Shown here piece by piece: positions 34,721-47,181 of a stretch of 64,000 nucleotides of DNA; position 1 is the first letter of the stretch, and each line of letters begins with the position of its first letter. This DNA is from Morinoia aosen (lineage: Eukaryota; Arthropoda; Malacostraca; Amphipoda; Talitridae). Both the position numbers and the translations under genes were made by a program. The DNA is taken from assembly GCA_030386875.1 (NCBI GenBank), contig CM059562.1:61688201-61752200 (forward strand), written 5' to 3'. The notes under the pieces were generated by a model. It was not told the origin of the DNA, ran no database searches, and saw nothing but the letters and a program-made list of their open reading frames with translations.

Positions 34721-37449
34721 GTACAGAGTACGCAAATAGGATCTTGAACAGTGGTGTATTTCTATAGGTTTATGTAGTGCTCCAACATATTATTAATGTT
34801 CACACACTAAACCAAAACTAATTCTTAGAGTTCTCCAGTCGCACAATCCGCTTTTAAATATTCAAATGAACACAAACCGTCAGCTTTTAGTTGCGCTACG
34901 CTCTGGATAAGCGGCATGTAAAATATTGCCTAGTCTGCAATAATTTTACTCATGCGTTCTGTGCTCCCGCAATGCAGGCAAATGTTTGGGACTCAATGTT
35001 CTCGGTCGCGATAACACGGTGCAATTTTTTGCACGCTTCTCCATTTCCTTTAGGCAAAAAACCTCTAAATAGTATAACAACTAGAGTTACAAATCTAATT
35101 CACCTCTCTGAGCAATCGTATCACGAGTAATTCAAATAATTTTTCATCATTCCGAGTAGCAAGAGCAATTGTAGTAATTTGACTGAGAAAAGGGATGAAT
35201 GGTTATCTCTTGGAAAAATCCCAACTGTACTGAGCTTCACTCTAATAATATGCGGGTAATGCATTTGATTCATTTTCAATATTCATATTCATTTGTTCTC
35301 AAAGCCTACAAATTTAGTCGTGAATGAATAAAAAACGAACAAATCGCTACAACAATAAAATATTCAATTTTATTCTTCAGTATTGGCATCCTTTCCAATT
35401 GGAGGCGATAGATGGATTGAGTTGTTAATAATCACACATAGAAAACATCGTTTCCACAGCGCCAATAAAGTATTCCTTGAACGAGTAAGTTGGAAAATTG
35501 TTGGCGTCATCCAATGAAGAGCGGCGCTTGACGCTCGCTGGACGGGCGCAAATCCCTTCAAAGACATAGATGATGTATCAAAGCCTACCTGAATGTATCA
35601 TTAGGATCTTTAGCGAAACTGCCTCAGCCAGAATTATAACGAGGTGGTCATCATGGAATATCTCGTTAAATTCTTATGATTTTCTAACTCGATTGCAAGA
35701 TATTCTTCATATAAATTATTTGACTTGAAAAAATAATTCCATCATTTAGGATGGAATATTAGCGTGCCAGTCACCGCAAGTTAGAGATCTAATTATTCGC
35801 AGCGACTATATAATCTGGAGAATTCAAGGTTTGCAACAGATCTTGGGAGAGATTTGGGCGCAAATACAATTTCGTTTCCAGTGGAATTTAACTAAAATTT
35901 AAACTATTACTGCATATTTCCAGAACCGAATTGAAATAAAGGAATTTATAAGAAGTCATCAAACGCTGAGAAGTTAGACTGAACGTTAACGATAAATTGG
36001 CGATGGACTATGAAGAAGAGTCAAATGAAATGAAGAGAAGCTCAAGCAATAATGCTAATTTCATTTATTTTGAAGATTCAAATAATGGCAGCAACAAATG
36101 CAAGAACAATTTGATTAACGATACACACACTTTTATAACAATCCACAACCTTGTCTTTGTTAACGGTCTTTAAACCCAGCAGCAGAGTTTCAGTAAATCT
36201 AAAGAGCATATTTCTCTAAAGAATTCAGACTGTGAGCAAGCATCATTCCAATTGAAAACTTTTCCCACTGCTATGGCTAAGCTGTAAAGTTCAACGTCTA
36301 AGTAAGAGATTAAGAAAATATTACTCCATTCCAGGAAGATATAGCTTAAAATTTCTCATGGTCTTTTACGGACAGTGATGACACTCGGTTATACATTCAT
36401 TGTTTCTATCTAAACAAATCAAGTAGACTAAAGGTAGACGCGGATTCATGCACGGTAAAAACGATTTTACCGAGGGACGGGAGAGCTTCGTACATTTTTT
36501 AATCAAACATTTACCAACCGAGATTGATCCCCTAAATATAATAATGAAATGGTTGAATACCTGGAATCTATTTCATTTTTATCATTCATGTCATGAGTCT
36601 TTGTTTTTGATGGAGAATGTTTTAGTTTATTGTGCATGATTACAGCTCTAATTTTACTTGCAAAGCCTATATTTTCATTCATTCTCTCGTGGAATCCCTT
36701 TAAACAATTTTCACTCGAGTTATACAATGATTTTACGATAGGAACAATTGAAGTTTGCCCGTCATTTGCAGGAAGGCAGCACAGTTACTCAATTCAAACC
36801 CACAGCCACTCGCAGTTGGTCAGACGACACTCTACGGGCTCTCGTATTTTTTCTCGCACTCTCATTAAAACTCGAGGGCCTCGATGCTGAGCAGTTTAAT
36901 TTTTAACGGTTGCAGTGCTAGAAAATTGCGAGAGTCATTAGGAGCGAGCAGGCCAGCGCTCGCTCCCTGGTGACGGCGCCTCCAATAAAAGTTGTGGAGT
37001 AATTATCGAACGTCCTTCAAGCGGCCTCGTCAACATCATTGTGAGCACAGCGCGCGTCCGGCCGCCTCTGCAACGCTGCACCGTGCCAAAATTGAGAGCG
37101 CTTCTGTTAACTCATCAATTCCAAATGTTGTTCTCCGACAAAAATCTGCGTATCGATTACTAATGAAATAATTGCACGGCGTTTACCGATTCACGCCCCA
37201 ATGAACAACATCATCAAGATATTTTTCGTGATTATGGAGGTGTATACTTCAAGGTTCGCTGCATGCTGACGTAACAAAATATCCAGGAATAAACTCAAGT
37301 AAGCCTTGTTTTCGATGAGGTACGTTTTCTACCACTGGTGCACGTCGAAAAATTAAAACTAGTTGTTTTGTTTTTTGTCTCTTTGGAAGCCCCCAGAAAA
37401 AAAAATCCGTCCACTGTTCTTTAAACTCCAGTTATTTATTATGGCCATC

Positions 37450-38665
37450 AATCCGTATTCAAAGGTGTAACCGAGGTCTAGGATATATGCAGTACTGAAC
37501 AGGCATTTATCTTCATTCACAGCTGATTAGGTATAGACTTGTTTCTTAGTTTCTTAGTTTCTTCTCAACGATCGATGGGACGAAAGTAAAATCGGAATGG
37601 TAAGAAGGAGATATTGGGTTTGGCCAAGCCAAGGAACACACAGATGGAAGAAGCTGGATTCGCTGGTGTTTCATGCAGCGCTGTTCTGCGCACTTACCAA
37701 CAATAGAAGTAATCGGCTCGCAGTACAATTCACTGCAAAGTTAGAGTCGGAAGAAAATTTTAACCGATAGGGATCAGCGCTGTGTGTCCCTAATAATTGA
37801 CCGGAATCACTTCATATCGAGGATAGCATATCTGCGAAGCTTTAAAGATGGCCATTCCCTTTGTGTTTTCGAATGAACTCTTCGTCGGAAGCTCCATGCA
37901 ATTGATGAATGTAGGAAGTAGAGTGGCTCCTAAACAGCTGATGTTAACTCCTTCCCTCAAGACAACTCAGTTGAACTGGGCCAAAGCACACGCGCATGAC
38001 ATGAGAGGAATGGAGAAGTATCATGAGGTCAGATGAAGCACGATTCTGTCTCTATAGCAATGATGCTCACCGTCGTCTCCATCGAATACCTCACGGATCC
38101 TGCCACGAAGTCTGTGCCTAAGGAGCGAAACAAGGAGGATGAAGGCCTGTCATGTTCAGGGGCTGTTGCTACTGGACAGAATTATGTCATCAAGTTGAGG
38201 TGTCAGTCCAATTAATCCAGTATGAATACGTTAAGCTGGAAGATAAGTAAATTTATCATTTTCAAAATATCTGAATGAATGAAGAAAAACATATTGATTT
38301 GCCTGTCTTTAAGATGACAACTGCCAGATGCACCGGGCTTGAACTATCGCTGACTAGTAAGACAGTCATTCAGGATATGTCAGGCATTTGGATTGTGCAT
38401 CTAAGTAACCATACACGAAGTTAAGAGAAAATTTGTGGTACCATGCACCTCAAACGACAAGTTAGGCGCCGAGATGACAGTTCACGTATTATAACCGTAC
38501 TACGAGATCTGTTGTGCAAGAGTGGCTTAAGATTGACCAGACATACATTAGGATACTTGGAGACTCTATGCTGCGTAGAATTGTCACCGTCATTTTTACT
38601 CGTGGAGTCCCTAATTTTTGTCAAGGGAGCTTACTTGCTGTTATCTGTAAGAACCTTCACATGAC
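37450..38665 (+). mobile_element. Tc1/mariner-type DNA transposon, copy 2 (degenerate)
   Basis: This is a second dead member of the family seen at 17270-18660, in the same orientation. Shared stretches include the leader (actgaacaggcatttatcttc; tatagacttgtttcttag), the region of SRVAPKQLMLTPSLK (in the frame 37848-38036), the catalytic block and the tail (gggagcttacttgctg against gcggagcttatatgta). The first catalytic box reads MRSDEARF near 38027-38050, so the usual Trp is Arg but the Asp is kept. Near 38313-38340 the second box reads DDNCQMHRA, so the middle Asp is kept here though it is lost in copy 1. Near 38418-38437 only ENLW is clear. Frameshifts and stops are frequent. A triple cttagtt run marks a small local duplication at about 37540-37562. 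Confidence 0.85.
37848..38640 (+). pseudogene. Tc1 transposase pseudogene, copy 2
   Basis: The core blocks of a Tc1 transposase are readable in order but in different frames: the APKQLMLTPSLK block and NWAKAHAH in the frame ending at 38036, a SDEARF box just past it, DDNCQMHRA near 38313-38340, and an ENLW remnant near 38430. By eye the nucleotide match to copy 1 is clear but well below 90%, so both copies are old. No intact frame is left. The first part of the transposase (DNA-binding region) is not convincingly visible. Confidence 0.8.
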
Positions 38666-39185
38666 AGTGCTTTAGATGCAAGTCGTACCAAGCAAATTCG
38701 TCATTTACAACTAAAATGGAATGTGTGCGATAGCTTCAACTTTCAATCATGAGGAAATCTTTTAATTTTTCTGCAGGTTTTGCGCTATGTGCTGAACAGG
38801 TAGACAATGATGAAACCGGTCCACACAAACTTGTTGTTTCGGAATAGTTACCATCAAATACAGAGTGCTGACCGTTATTTTCGAAGCTCAATTGATGAAA
38901 TTTTAATTAACAACTAGTTATGGTGTCACGAAATCGGATTAAAAATGTTCAGGTATTCGCTTACGACTAACATTAGTTGATGACGTATTCGTAGTCGTAT
39001 TCATCTTTAGGCTCTGGAGAAAGTAAATTAAACTTTTATGCCTCATTGCAGCATTGCAGAGCTAAATTTTCAGCGTTCGGATTCTGTGATCCTAGTCAGC
39101 AAGTGGAAACCGTTGCACCTGACTGGCTGGTCATGGAACTGCTCATTGAAAATGTGTTGTTTGACTTCAGAATTGGAAGTAAACG

Positions 39186-39269
39186 CAAATGCCTATTATG
39201 CAAATATTCTGTGCTTCATTCAATGCCAGCTTTATGGTCAGTTTTGTGAGACTTCTGGAATAGGAATAA
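39186..39269 (+). repeat. 84-bp dispersed repeat, plus-strand copy
   Basis: The segment from gcaaatgcctattatgcaaa to cttctggaataggaata matches the minus-strand segment at 41246-41330 with about three differences (in the string cattcaatgccagcttta). Homology stops sharply at both ends. Each copy has an open frame through it, which follows from the shared sequence and does not show coding. Confidence 0.9.
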
Positions 39270-41245
39270 ACCCGGAAAATAAATTATGTACAGATGCTTA
39301 AGAACTGTCTTCATATAATCTATTTTTGAACATCATTTAAAATCAACTAAAAATAATCAGGAATCGTGCTGAAAAGAGAAAATCAGATTTTTTCACGTAC
39401 CTTGTAGCGCCAGCAATGATAAACACGGACTTGATTTCATTTGAGTGTCTAATTGTCCCCTCGATGCAGATTGAGCCAACTAAAAAAATGTATCGCCGAA
39501 GTCTTTAGAAAAAAGTCTAAGAATCCCAGCATGAGTGAAGAGTAACCGTGGAAATAACAAGGGCTCGGACCCCTCCCGAACACCTTACATCGAAGCATGT
39601 TGATCGTTGCTATGTTGTTTCTTCTACTTGTTCAATAAATACCCTTAGTGTTTGTAATTATTCTCCAAGTAACGTTTTTAACATTTCGTCATACATAGTC
39701 AGAAAAATGACAAATAAGGCTTGGAAATGCTAGCGAAGTGAATATAATCAGAATAAGAAACTTGCTCTTCAAAGCTTATTTATCGTGGCACATGTATGTA
39801 TCTTGCGTGCCGGTCTTGTTATGTCCCTACACCAACACATGACGTCATTGGTACAATGCTGTGTTTTTTAAAGTAAATTCAATATTATCACCCTGCGCTT
39901 TGAAGTTAGAGCAGAGTGCAGTGATGAAAACTCAATTATGGTGGTTTAAGATGTTCTGAACTGGGGAAGTTTGGTGCATCTACTGAGTATGTACTAGATA
40001 AATTTTCTAACAGAAATCGCTCAGAATCTTAATTACTGCATTTGCTCATATTTATCGTAGTCTCTCAAAAAAATTCATTTGGCTGGCTCAAACTTCATGT
40101 ATGTACTTCAATTCCACGCTTTGAAACTTTGCTTCGTTCTCTCACCTCGTCTTCAACATAGAGCTAAAAGTGGCTAGGGAAAAGCGCTTCGAAATTCCCT
40201 AGCGCGAAGATTATAAAAGCGTGTTCTGCTTTTTCAATGCCACTATATTGTGTCTTCAATTATTTTATTTTCAATCAGGCTAACCAATTATTCATTTCGC
40301 TATTGCTGTCAAAATATCACATTTTCTGTAAATCAGTAATTTCACTTCTGTTCAACTTGTTCTTGCTGAAATAGAAACTTTAGTTTCATTGCAGTTCTCA
40401 CGTGTTTTTCATCCCCTGGCAAGCTAAAGTAACTAATTTAAGTCTTCCAGAGACAATCTTTTACAAAGCCTTTGCCCCCGGCTTCCTTTTGCTGGCCAGC
40501 TCCTTCGTTCCTTTTGGAGCGATTTTAGGTGGAGCATAAAGCTATCGAAAGGACTGTTGTTTTCCAGTTTAATTGGTATTTAGGGCCTTTAAGCAATCTT
40601 TCCTACAGTGACCAAGTCTTTTGTTCGCGTGGTAAACGTGGGTGCTCGAAATATCCGCCGAGGCACAATGCCAGAGAACTTTTTCGGAATTGCGCCCCTT
40701 TGATCTCGCCACGTAGGCAAGATAATCTCAGTGCTGTAACTCGCCGCTAATTTTCAGAGAACTCATTTATGGAAGAACAGAAGCCCTTCCCTTTCTCGGT
40801 ACAAGCACGCAGTTCTAGAACAGGATATTGTGAGAGTTCTGGAATTGTACGTTGTCACCAAAAACGCACTGACATCTTGTGTGTTCAAATGAACTTTATG
40901 TTAGCGCTACAATTTTAATCGCACGCGATTCGAAATATATCTCTAACTATGCTCAGTATTCAATGAATATGTGGACAAAACGATGCGAAGCATATATTTG
41001 AAATCCAGTTTTTAGAAGACTGGAGCTCAGTTTGTTATTCAACAGACTGTAATGGACAACTGGGATAAGAGGCAAGAAACTAAATGCCTAAATTCTGCGC
41101 ACTCTTTGGCTGTTGTTGCTCCTCTCACTCTTTGCAGACTTGAACATCGTCAGGAGTTGGATCATATGAACTTCAGGTTCTCTTAAAAATCTCTGCATAG
41201 ACTCGTATATTCTGAAAATATGAGTCCACTCAATGCGATTGAAAA

Positions 41246-41330
41246 TATTCCTATTCCAGAAGTCTCACAAAACTGACCATAAACCTGACATTGCATGAAG
41301 CACAGAATATTTGCATAATAGGCATTTTTT
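41246..41330 (-). repeat. 84-bp dispersed repeat, minus-strand copy
   Basis: This is the inverted partner of 39186-39269, about 2 kb away. The ends carry short related words (tgcctatt at one end and, on the other strand, ttcctatt), which may be remnants of terminal inverted repeats. The two flanks share nothing beyond the repeat. Confidence 0.9.
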
Positions 41331-43864
41331 TCAAATACGTTAACATGATGCCTAAGAAATGAATTTATTCGATCTGTTTTGTTTTGAGGATCACTCACTA
41401 CTATAAAATTTGGTAAAGTTGGAATTAGGAGAACAAAATATTCTGGGAAAAAAACTATCGTTAAACTAGTTTTCGTAAGAGTTTTCAATATTGTTATGAA
41501 CAGGTTATAGTGTCGCACATTGATCATGTTGACCACGATTAGATTTAATGAGCCGATCTTGCTAATGGGCGAGATATTTTTCAATCAACTGCCCATATTA
41601 TCACTGAATTAGTTATAACGTTCCTGCTATTCCTTCAGAAATAATTCCCCAACCATGCCGATTCTTCGCGTAGATGCTCAAGCAGGAGTGCAGTAGTGTT
41701 TGAAGTAAATAATAGTCTACGGAATATACAACCAGTATTTCAGTTACTTCAATCGTTTAATGTCAACTCGTAACATCTTGAATTTTTGGATTTAATCCAA
41801 ACACAATCATTAGCTTACTTGAGAATTTTTTACCGTATGTTTAGTTATTTTATATCTGATTTATAGTTTTATAATCTAAAAGCAGATGAACAGAGGGTTT
41901 TAAGCAAATGAACTACATGAGGGTTAATTTGCACTCTCACCTAAAAAGAGACGGGGGTGAAAGTGATACTGTTGGTCTGCTTCACGGTATGGTACCCTCA
42001 CATGACCTCCCCCAACCTGCTGGTGTCGGCCTGCGCCGAACTTCAGACCGAGGCTGACGCTGCAGGCACTCTTCAGACCAACTCCACCCTACACACGTCG
42101 TAACAGACATGCCTGAGCCCCGCTCTCAGCACCAGCGCCAGTCTAAGGCGGATTATGCAAACTGCCTCGTAAGGACTTCATTTCAACTGACTACACCACA
42201 GAATTTTCTGCCGTGCACCGGGAGCGTCTCGGCGCCGCACTGCTTTTTTATGGTGTCTAAGGGCGCAAAAATATCGCGCTCGGCAGCGAGCGTAGGAACA
42301 TTTCACTTTTGTTTGCGGAAACATAACTTCCCGGACAACATTCTGGTTTCAGCTCATCTTGGCTCGAGCTACGTACCAGGGGGGAAAACAAACTGATTTC
42401 TACAACCCGTTCTCTTCAACAATATGCCAACTTCATGAACTAAACGGCTTCAAATACCAAGCTGCTTCAAAATATCTTTCTTTCTTTTAAGTCATTACAT
42501 TGACAACAACCTTGGCCTCCAGGAATTAAACTTAGCTTCTCACGTTGTCCACTCGAGACTCTAACATTAGTAATGTAAAGTTCAGAACCATATATGGGCC
42601 ACAGCTATATTATGAGCTCATCAGGAAACGTGGACAATTGATAATTTATAATCATCTCGATGATGTTCATTTCTCAATAATTTGCCAATTACAGTGACAT
42701 TTAAGTCCCACAACCCACTGAGATCAGAAGTGTTCAGTTCCCAGAAGTTTTACAGCCTCAATAATACACTAGACACAGCCTACCAGTATCAACAACACAT
42801 AAAAGAGAAGCTGTTTTCGTGCTTTTTCCTTCTCAGCTTTGTCTCCTTAATCTAGAGCGCTGATTGCTTGGCCAAAACATTGCATCACGAGCTCACTCAA
42901 GGCATGAGCAGTAGCAAAATTTACCTTAGGAAATGAGGAGGAGTGCTAATTTTTCAGGCTGATGAGCTAACACGCCTTTTAATGAGACTTTCCTTGCAGT
43001 TATATCAAGAACGAGGTTCTTAGTACAATTTTGTCGCTCAGTGTTCCACGTTAAAAGTTAAATTCACTCAAGAATTTCTGAAACTGTCGAGCGTGCTGCG
43101 AAAAAAATTCCCGCAGAGCTATTTCTGTGGAATCCTTGCAAGTCCACACAAAGAACTCAGGATAGAAGTGAAGACTTTCAAGCAATTGTTTTTTGCCTCC
43201 AATATTTTGCGAGGCCTCAAGGGCATTCAATGCGTGCGGGTGCTGTATTTATTAGAACATTTTCTGCATCGGAATAAACGCAAGATAAGAACTCGAGCAA
43301 AAGGATGGGGCTGTCCACGATGGATAGATCTTATTTGTTATTCATGGCATTCAGGGAAGTTGCGCTCAACTGAATTCCATGTCAATTCGTCACTAGGGTG
43401 TGGATAGAGCAACTTCGGGGGTGTACCAATATTTACATCGGAATATGGAAAGCAGCAAGGGATTGGAGAGTTGTGGGCCTTCACTTAGAATAATGTTTGG
43501 TAAATGTCAAAAAAATAATTCAAAATTAGGCTAATATTTAGGCAATTAATTTTCGTACGGATTTAGTGGTCTTTTTATGGTCTTTTTAGCGGTCTTTAGC
43601 GGTCCCAAAATAGGAAAAAATGAAAAAATAACTCCTTAAATGAAAAAAAGGGAAAAAATTGGGGTATTATATGTATACACTTGCTGGATGGAAACATCCA
43701 TGTTTCCCATCTTTCTTCTTTATTTTGAAAGAAAATGAAAGTTATTAATGCAAATCAACCTTAGATGTAGGAATACGAAATCGTAGAAGCAATTACTGAA
43801 CAACAATTTCGCGCCACTTCAATGAACAATAAATGTGAAAAACCTTCTCACTTTCTATTTCACG

Positions 43865-44900
43865 TGATGTTTATGTACCGTCTTACTCCCTCAGTTTTAC
43901 CTGATGTTTATGTACCGTCTTACTCCCCCAGTCTTACCTGATGTTTATGTACCGTCTTACTCCCCCAGTCTTACCTGATGTTTATGTACCGTCTTACTCC
44001 CTCAGTCTTACCTGATGTTTATGTACCGTCTTACTCCCTCAGTCTTACCTGATGCTTATGTACCGTCTTACTCCCTCAGTCTTACCTGATGCTTATGTAC
44101 CGTCTTACTCCCTCAGTCTTACCTGATGTTTATGTACCGTCTTACTCCCTCAGTTTTACCTGATTTTTATGTACCGTCTTACTCCCTCAGTCTTACCTAA
44201 TGCTTATGTACCGTCTTACTTCCTCAGTCTTACCTGATGTTTATGTACCGTCTTACTCCCTCAGTCTTACCTAATGCTTATGTACCGTCTTACTCCCTCA
44301 GCCTTACCTAATGCTTATGTACCGTCTTACTCCCTCAGTCTTACCTGATGCTTATGTACCGTCTTACTCCCTCAGTCTTACCTGATGTTTATGTACCGTC
44401 TTACTCCCTCAGTCTTACCTGATGTTTATTTACCGTCTTACTCCCTCAGTCCTACCTGACTTTTATGTACCGTCTTACTCCCTCAGTCTTACCTGATGCT
44501 TATGTACCGTCTTACTCCCTCAGTCTTACCTGATGTTTATGTACCGTCTTACTCCCTCAGTCTTACCTGATGTTTATGTACCGTCTTACTCCCTCAGTCT
44601 TACCTGATGCTTATGTACCATCTTATTCCCTCAGTCTTACCTGATGCTTATGTACCGTCTTACTCCCTCAGTCTTACCTGATGTTTATGTACCGTCTTAC
44701 TCCCTCAGTCTTACCTGATGCTTATGTACCGTCTTACTCCCTCAGTCTTACCTGATGTTTATGTACCATCTTACTCCCTCAGTCTTACCTGATGTTTATG
44801 TACCGTCTTACTCCCTCAGTCTTACCTGATGCTTATGTACCGTCTTACTCCCTCAGTCTTACCTGATGTTTATGTACCGTCTTACTCCCTCAGTCTTATC
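43865..44900 (+). repeat. 37-bp minisatellite, about 28 copies
   Basis: The unit tgatgtttatgtaccgtc plus ttactccctcagtcttacc (37 bp) repeats without interruption. Variants are tgatgctt, taatgctt, tgattttt, and ccccag for ctcag near the start. Because 37 is not a multiple of 3, no long frame runs through it. On the plus strand each unit has a pyrimidine-rich stretch ending in cag, which looks like a splice acceptor. On the minus strand most units carry CAGGTAAGA, close to the consensus splice donor. The sequence at 44,900-44,965 is a decayed continuation. It is not a CRISPR array, since there are no unique spacers. Confidence 0.97.
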
Positions 44901-44965
44901 GGATGCTGATGTCCCTTCTCAATCTTGCCTTATACTAGCCATCATCCTTCTTAGTCTTGCCTGAT

Positions 44966-45690
44966 GATTATATTAATTATAATTATATTCAAACTTTGAA
45001 TTTCCCAACAGTACCATATTCAAAAAAGCAACGCTGGCGTCTGCACAGTAAGACCCGGGTAGCGTAGTAAAGCACAGCATCGTTCGGACAAGCGCAGGTC
45101 GCAGCACCACCTTACGTAGATGGCAGCTGTTATGGCTGTCAAAATTGCGTCTTTTTACGCGGGTCATCTACGCAAAAAGTAGTTACTCCGTTCATATGAC
45201 AATTTTGGTGCAGCGGTCGGCCCCATTTGCAATCACGTCGGTTATTTTCACCACGGGAAAGCTGTCGGAGTATTTTATTATTTAGCGCTTCCAGTGTAAC
45301 AGTATGTGATTCTCGTATAAACATTTGCAACGAACAGTTGTCACTTCGGCGTTCATTTACTTGGGGAATATCTATGATACAAAAACGTTGTTTGATAAGC
45401 GAAACTGAATTCTCAATAAATACTTAATTGGGACATTCTACACATTTCAGGTCTTGTATAACAGCATTTTTTTATCTTTTAACAAGCCTACATCAGGTAT
45501 CAAGAACGTATCGTCCGGTGATGTTCAGGAATTCAACAGTCAGATAAGAATTTTCTAAAACATGTATTCTCAACTACATGGTACGGAATGTTATTCTGTA
45601 ATTCTGAGGCGTTATCAGTTCTTTTGTTTAATTTGAACAGATTTTTTTGCTTGTGGTATAGGCGAAGGTTTACTCTCGGAACTGACGGGT
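44966..45690. other. Unassigned stretch
   Basis: No gene or element is recognised. Short minus-strand frames at 44,973-45,330 look accidental. Confidence 0.4.
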
Positions 45691-45825
45691 TACAAACAAA
45701 GATCTCAATATAAAATAAAAACTTCCAATTTCAAACAAAAACTTCCCGTCCATAGACTCGAACTCTTAGCTGTTGTGTTTAATTATACTATAACGCCAAG
45801 TCTTAGCTCAAGTTACTAATAAATG
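45690..45825 (-). mobile_element. Candidate tRNA-derived SINE head
   Basis: On the minus strand, tgagctaagacttgg (45796-45810) resembles a tRNA A box, and gagttcgagtc (45755-45765) fits the B box pattern GTTCGANTC. The two are about 56 bp apart from end to end, the spacing expected for an RNA polymerase III internal promoter. Downstream comes ctatggacgggaag and then an AT-rich tail with a repeated gaagttttt word. A cloverleaf cannot be folded well, so it is not a functional tRNA gene. Confidence 0.45.
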
Positions 45826-45829
45826 AAAC

Positions 45830-46670
45830 TGTATTTCATCTTCAATCAATCTGAAATCGTTATATTTGTAACTCAAGCACGATTTTTGCTAACAGGAGTT
45901 AAAACAAAGATTCAAAAATAGGAGTATAATGTATTCAAAACATTCGGTCAGCATCGAAACAAGAATTGAAAAGACTTGAAACAAAGCATTCAATGCGTAA
46001 ATACTAGGCATAAAACATTTGAGAGCATCTTATGCTGAAAGACGCTTTAAAGAATAGGCTGCGCTTGAATATTCTTTGTCTGAATGTTGTGGAAGCATGT
46101 GTCGAACATGTTTCGAACATGTGGAAACCCAAGCAAACAGGATAGAATATTTGGCTTGAAAAATGAAATCCTACAGGATGAATAGAGATTTTTATTTTCA
46201 TTCTTGAGGTGGATCTCAACAGGGTCAAGAGTTTAAATACAATTTTTATGCTGAGCCGTTGAAATCTATAGCTGCATAAAATTCGAATAACTAAACCAAA
46301 ACCTGGTTCCCATATATTAGTTCCGTTCTGACCTTTCCTCGGACGGCGCAAGGTTCAGAATGAGATCCGTGGACGTTAGCGAAACATTAGTTCGGGAAAC
46401 TACGGCTCTATACAAAATTACTTAAAATGCTAAACAATCACACCGTGGAATTATTTTCCCAGTAACGAAAGGAAATAGGACACCGATGTCCGATAGAAGA
46501 AAATGTGTAAGCATAGGACAAATTGCTTCATCAACCCATGCCTCTCAAACGGACATTGACAAAGGTTTCCATTACGCTAAAGAAGAGCAGCATAATGGTG
46601 AACTTCGCAACTAACGACGACGAATAGAATGTTGTGCCTATCTACAACTGAACCTAAAGCATGAACATCC
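45830..46670. other. Unassigned stretch
   Basis: No gene is supported. A minus-strand frame at 46004-46351 (115 codons) has no recognised domain. Confidence 0.4.
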
Positions 46671-46784
46671 GCCCTTATATTTGAGTGCAAAATTGTTTTG
46701 TGGAGCTGTCAGTCCCACGCTCCGTATGTATGGACGACGGCCGTGTGGCGCGACGCAAGGCCGCTGTGAGGAAGTAGCGCACTT

Positions 46785-46941
46785 CACACGTCGGAGTGTG
46801 CCGCACCACACACGCCGGAGTGTGACGCACCACACACGCCGGAGTGTGACGCACCACACATGCCGGAGTGTGACGCACCACACACGCCGGAGTGTGACGC
46901 ACCACACACGCCGGAGTGTGACGCACCAGACACGCCGGAGT
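46785..46941. repeat. 24-bp tandem repeat, about 6.5 copies
   Basis: The unit cacacgccggagtgtg plus acgcacca repeats six times and then in part, with only a few substitutions (acgt in unit 1, acatgcc in unit 4). The cacacg.cggagtgtg core is itself an imperfect inverted repeat, so each unit can form a small stem. The near identity of the units points to recent amplification. Confidence 0.97.
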
Positions 46942-47100
46942 TAGAGTGGGACGTGTTTGTAGTAATTTTTGTGAAACAGACACCCCCATCCAGTTAGCGT
47001 GTTGGAGACAACAGATATTAGAGTGAGTGTTGTGTTTAGTGGTGGCTGTGTTGTTGGTGGGGCGTGTTGCGCCCCCTGCTTCTTTTGTGACTGGTGGTGT

Positions 47101-47181
47101 TGGTGCAGGTGTTGGTGCTGATGCATGTACAGGTGCAGGCAGGTGCAGGTGCAAGTGCAGGTGCAGGTGCAGATACAGGTG
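47101..47181 (+). repeat. Imperfect ggtgca hexamer repeat
   Basis: Runs of ggtgca and close variants (ggtgtt, agtgca, agatac) fill about 80 bp. On either strand they create open frames of low complexity. Confidence 0.85.

Larger units (their letters stand above)
32860..37440. other. Unassigned stretch containing a splice-type motif and a short motif cluster
   Basis: No exon could be assigned. The recursive-splice-type motif at 33154-33178 and the ttgaggattatc cluster at 34591-34720 have their own entries. A GC-rich patch with gcgcgcg and cgcctc words lies at about 36,930-37,090. A minus-strand frame near 35,430-35,585 is open for about 50 codons but has no recognised domain. Confidence 0.35.
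38670..43860. other. Unassigned stretch between Tc1 copy 2 and the 37-bp array
   Basis: No gene is recognised outside the 84-bp repeat pair. The interval 41,980-42,400 is more GC-rich and holds a 95-codon ATG frame (42109-42396) without a known domain. Another frame at 43093-43407 (104 codons) begins with CTG and is equally anonymous. ggtctttt-type words repeat at 43,568-43,602. Confidence 0.35.

Noticed and set aside
43865..44900. CRISPR-like regular repeats
   Set aside because: The 37-bp units abut directly with no unique spacers, and the setting is eukaryotic. It is a minisatellite.
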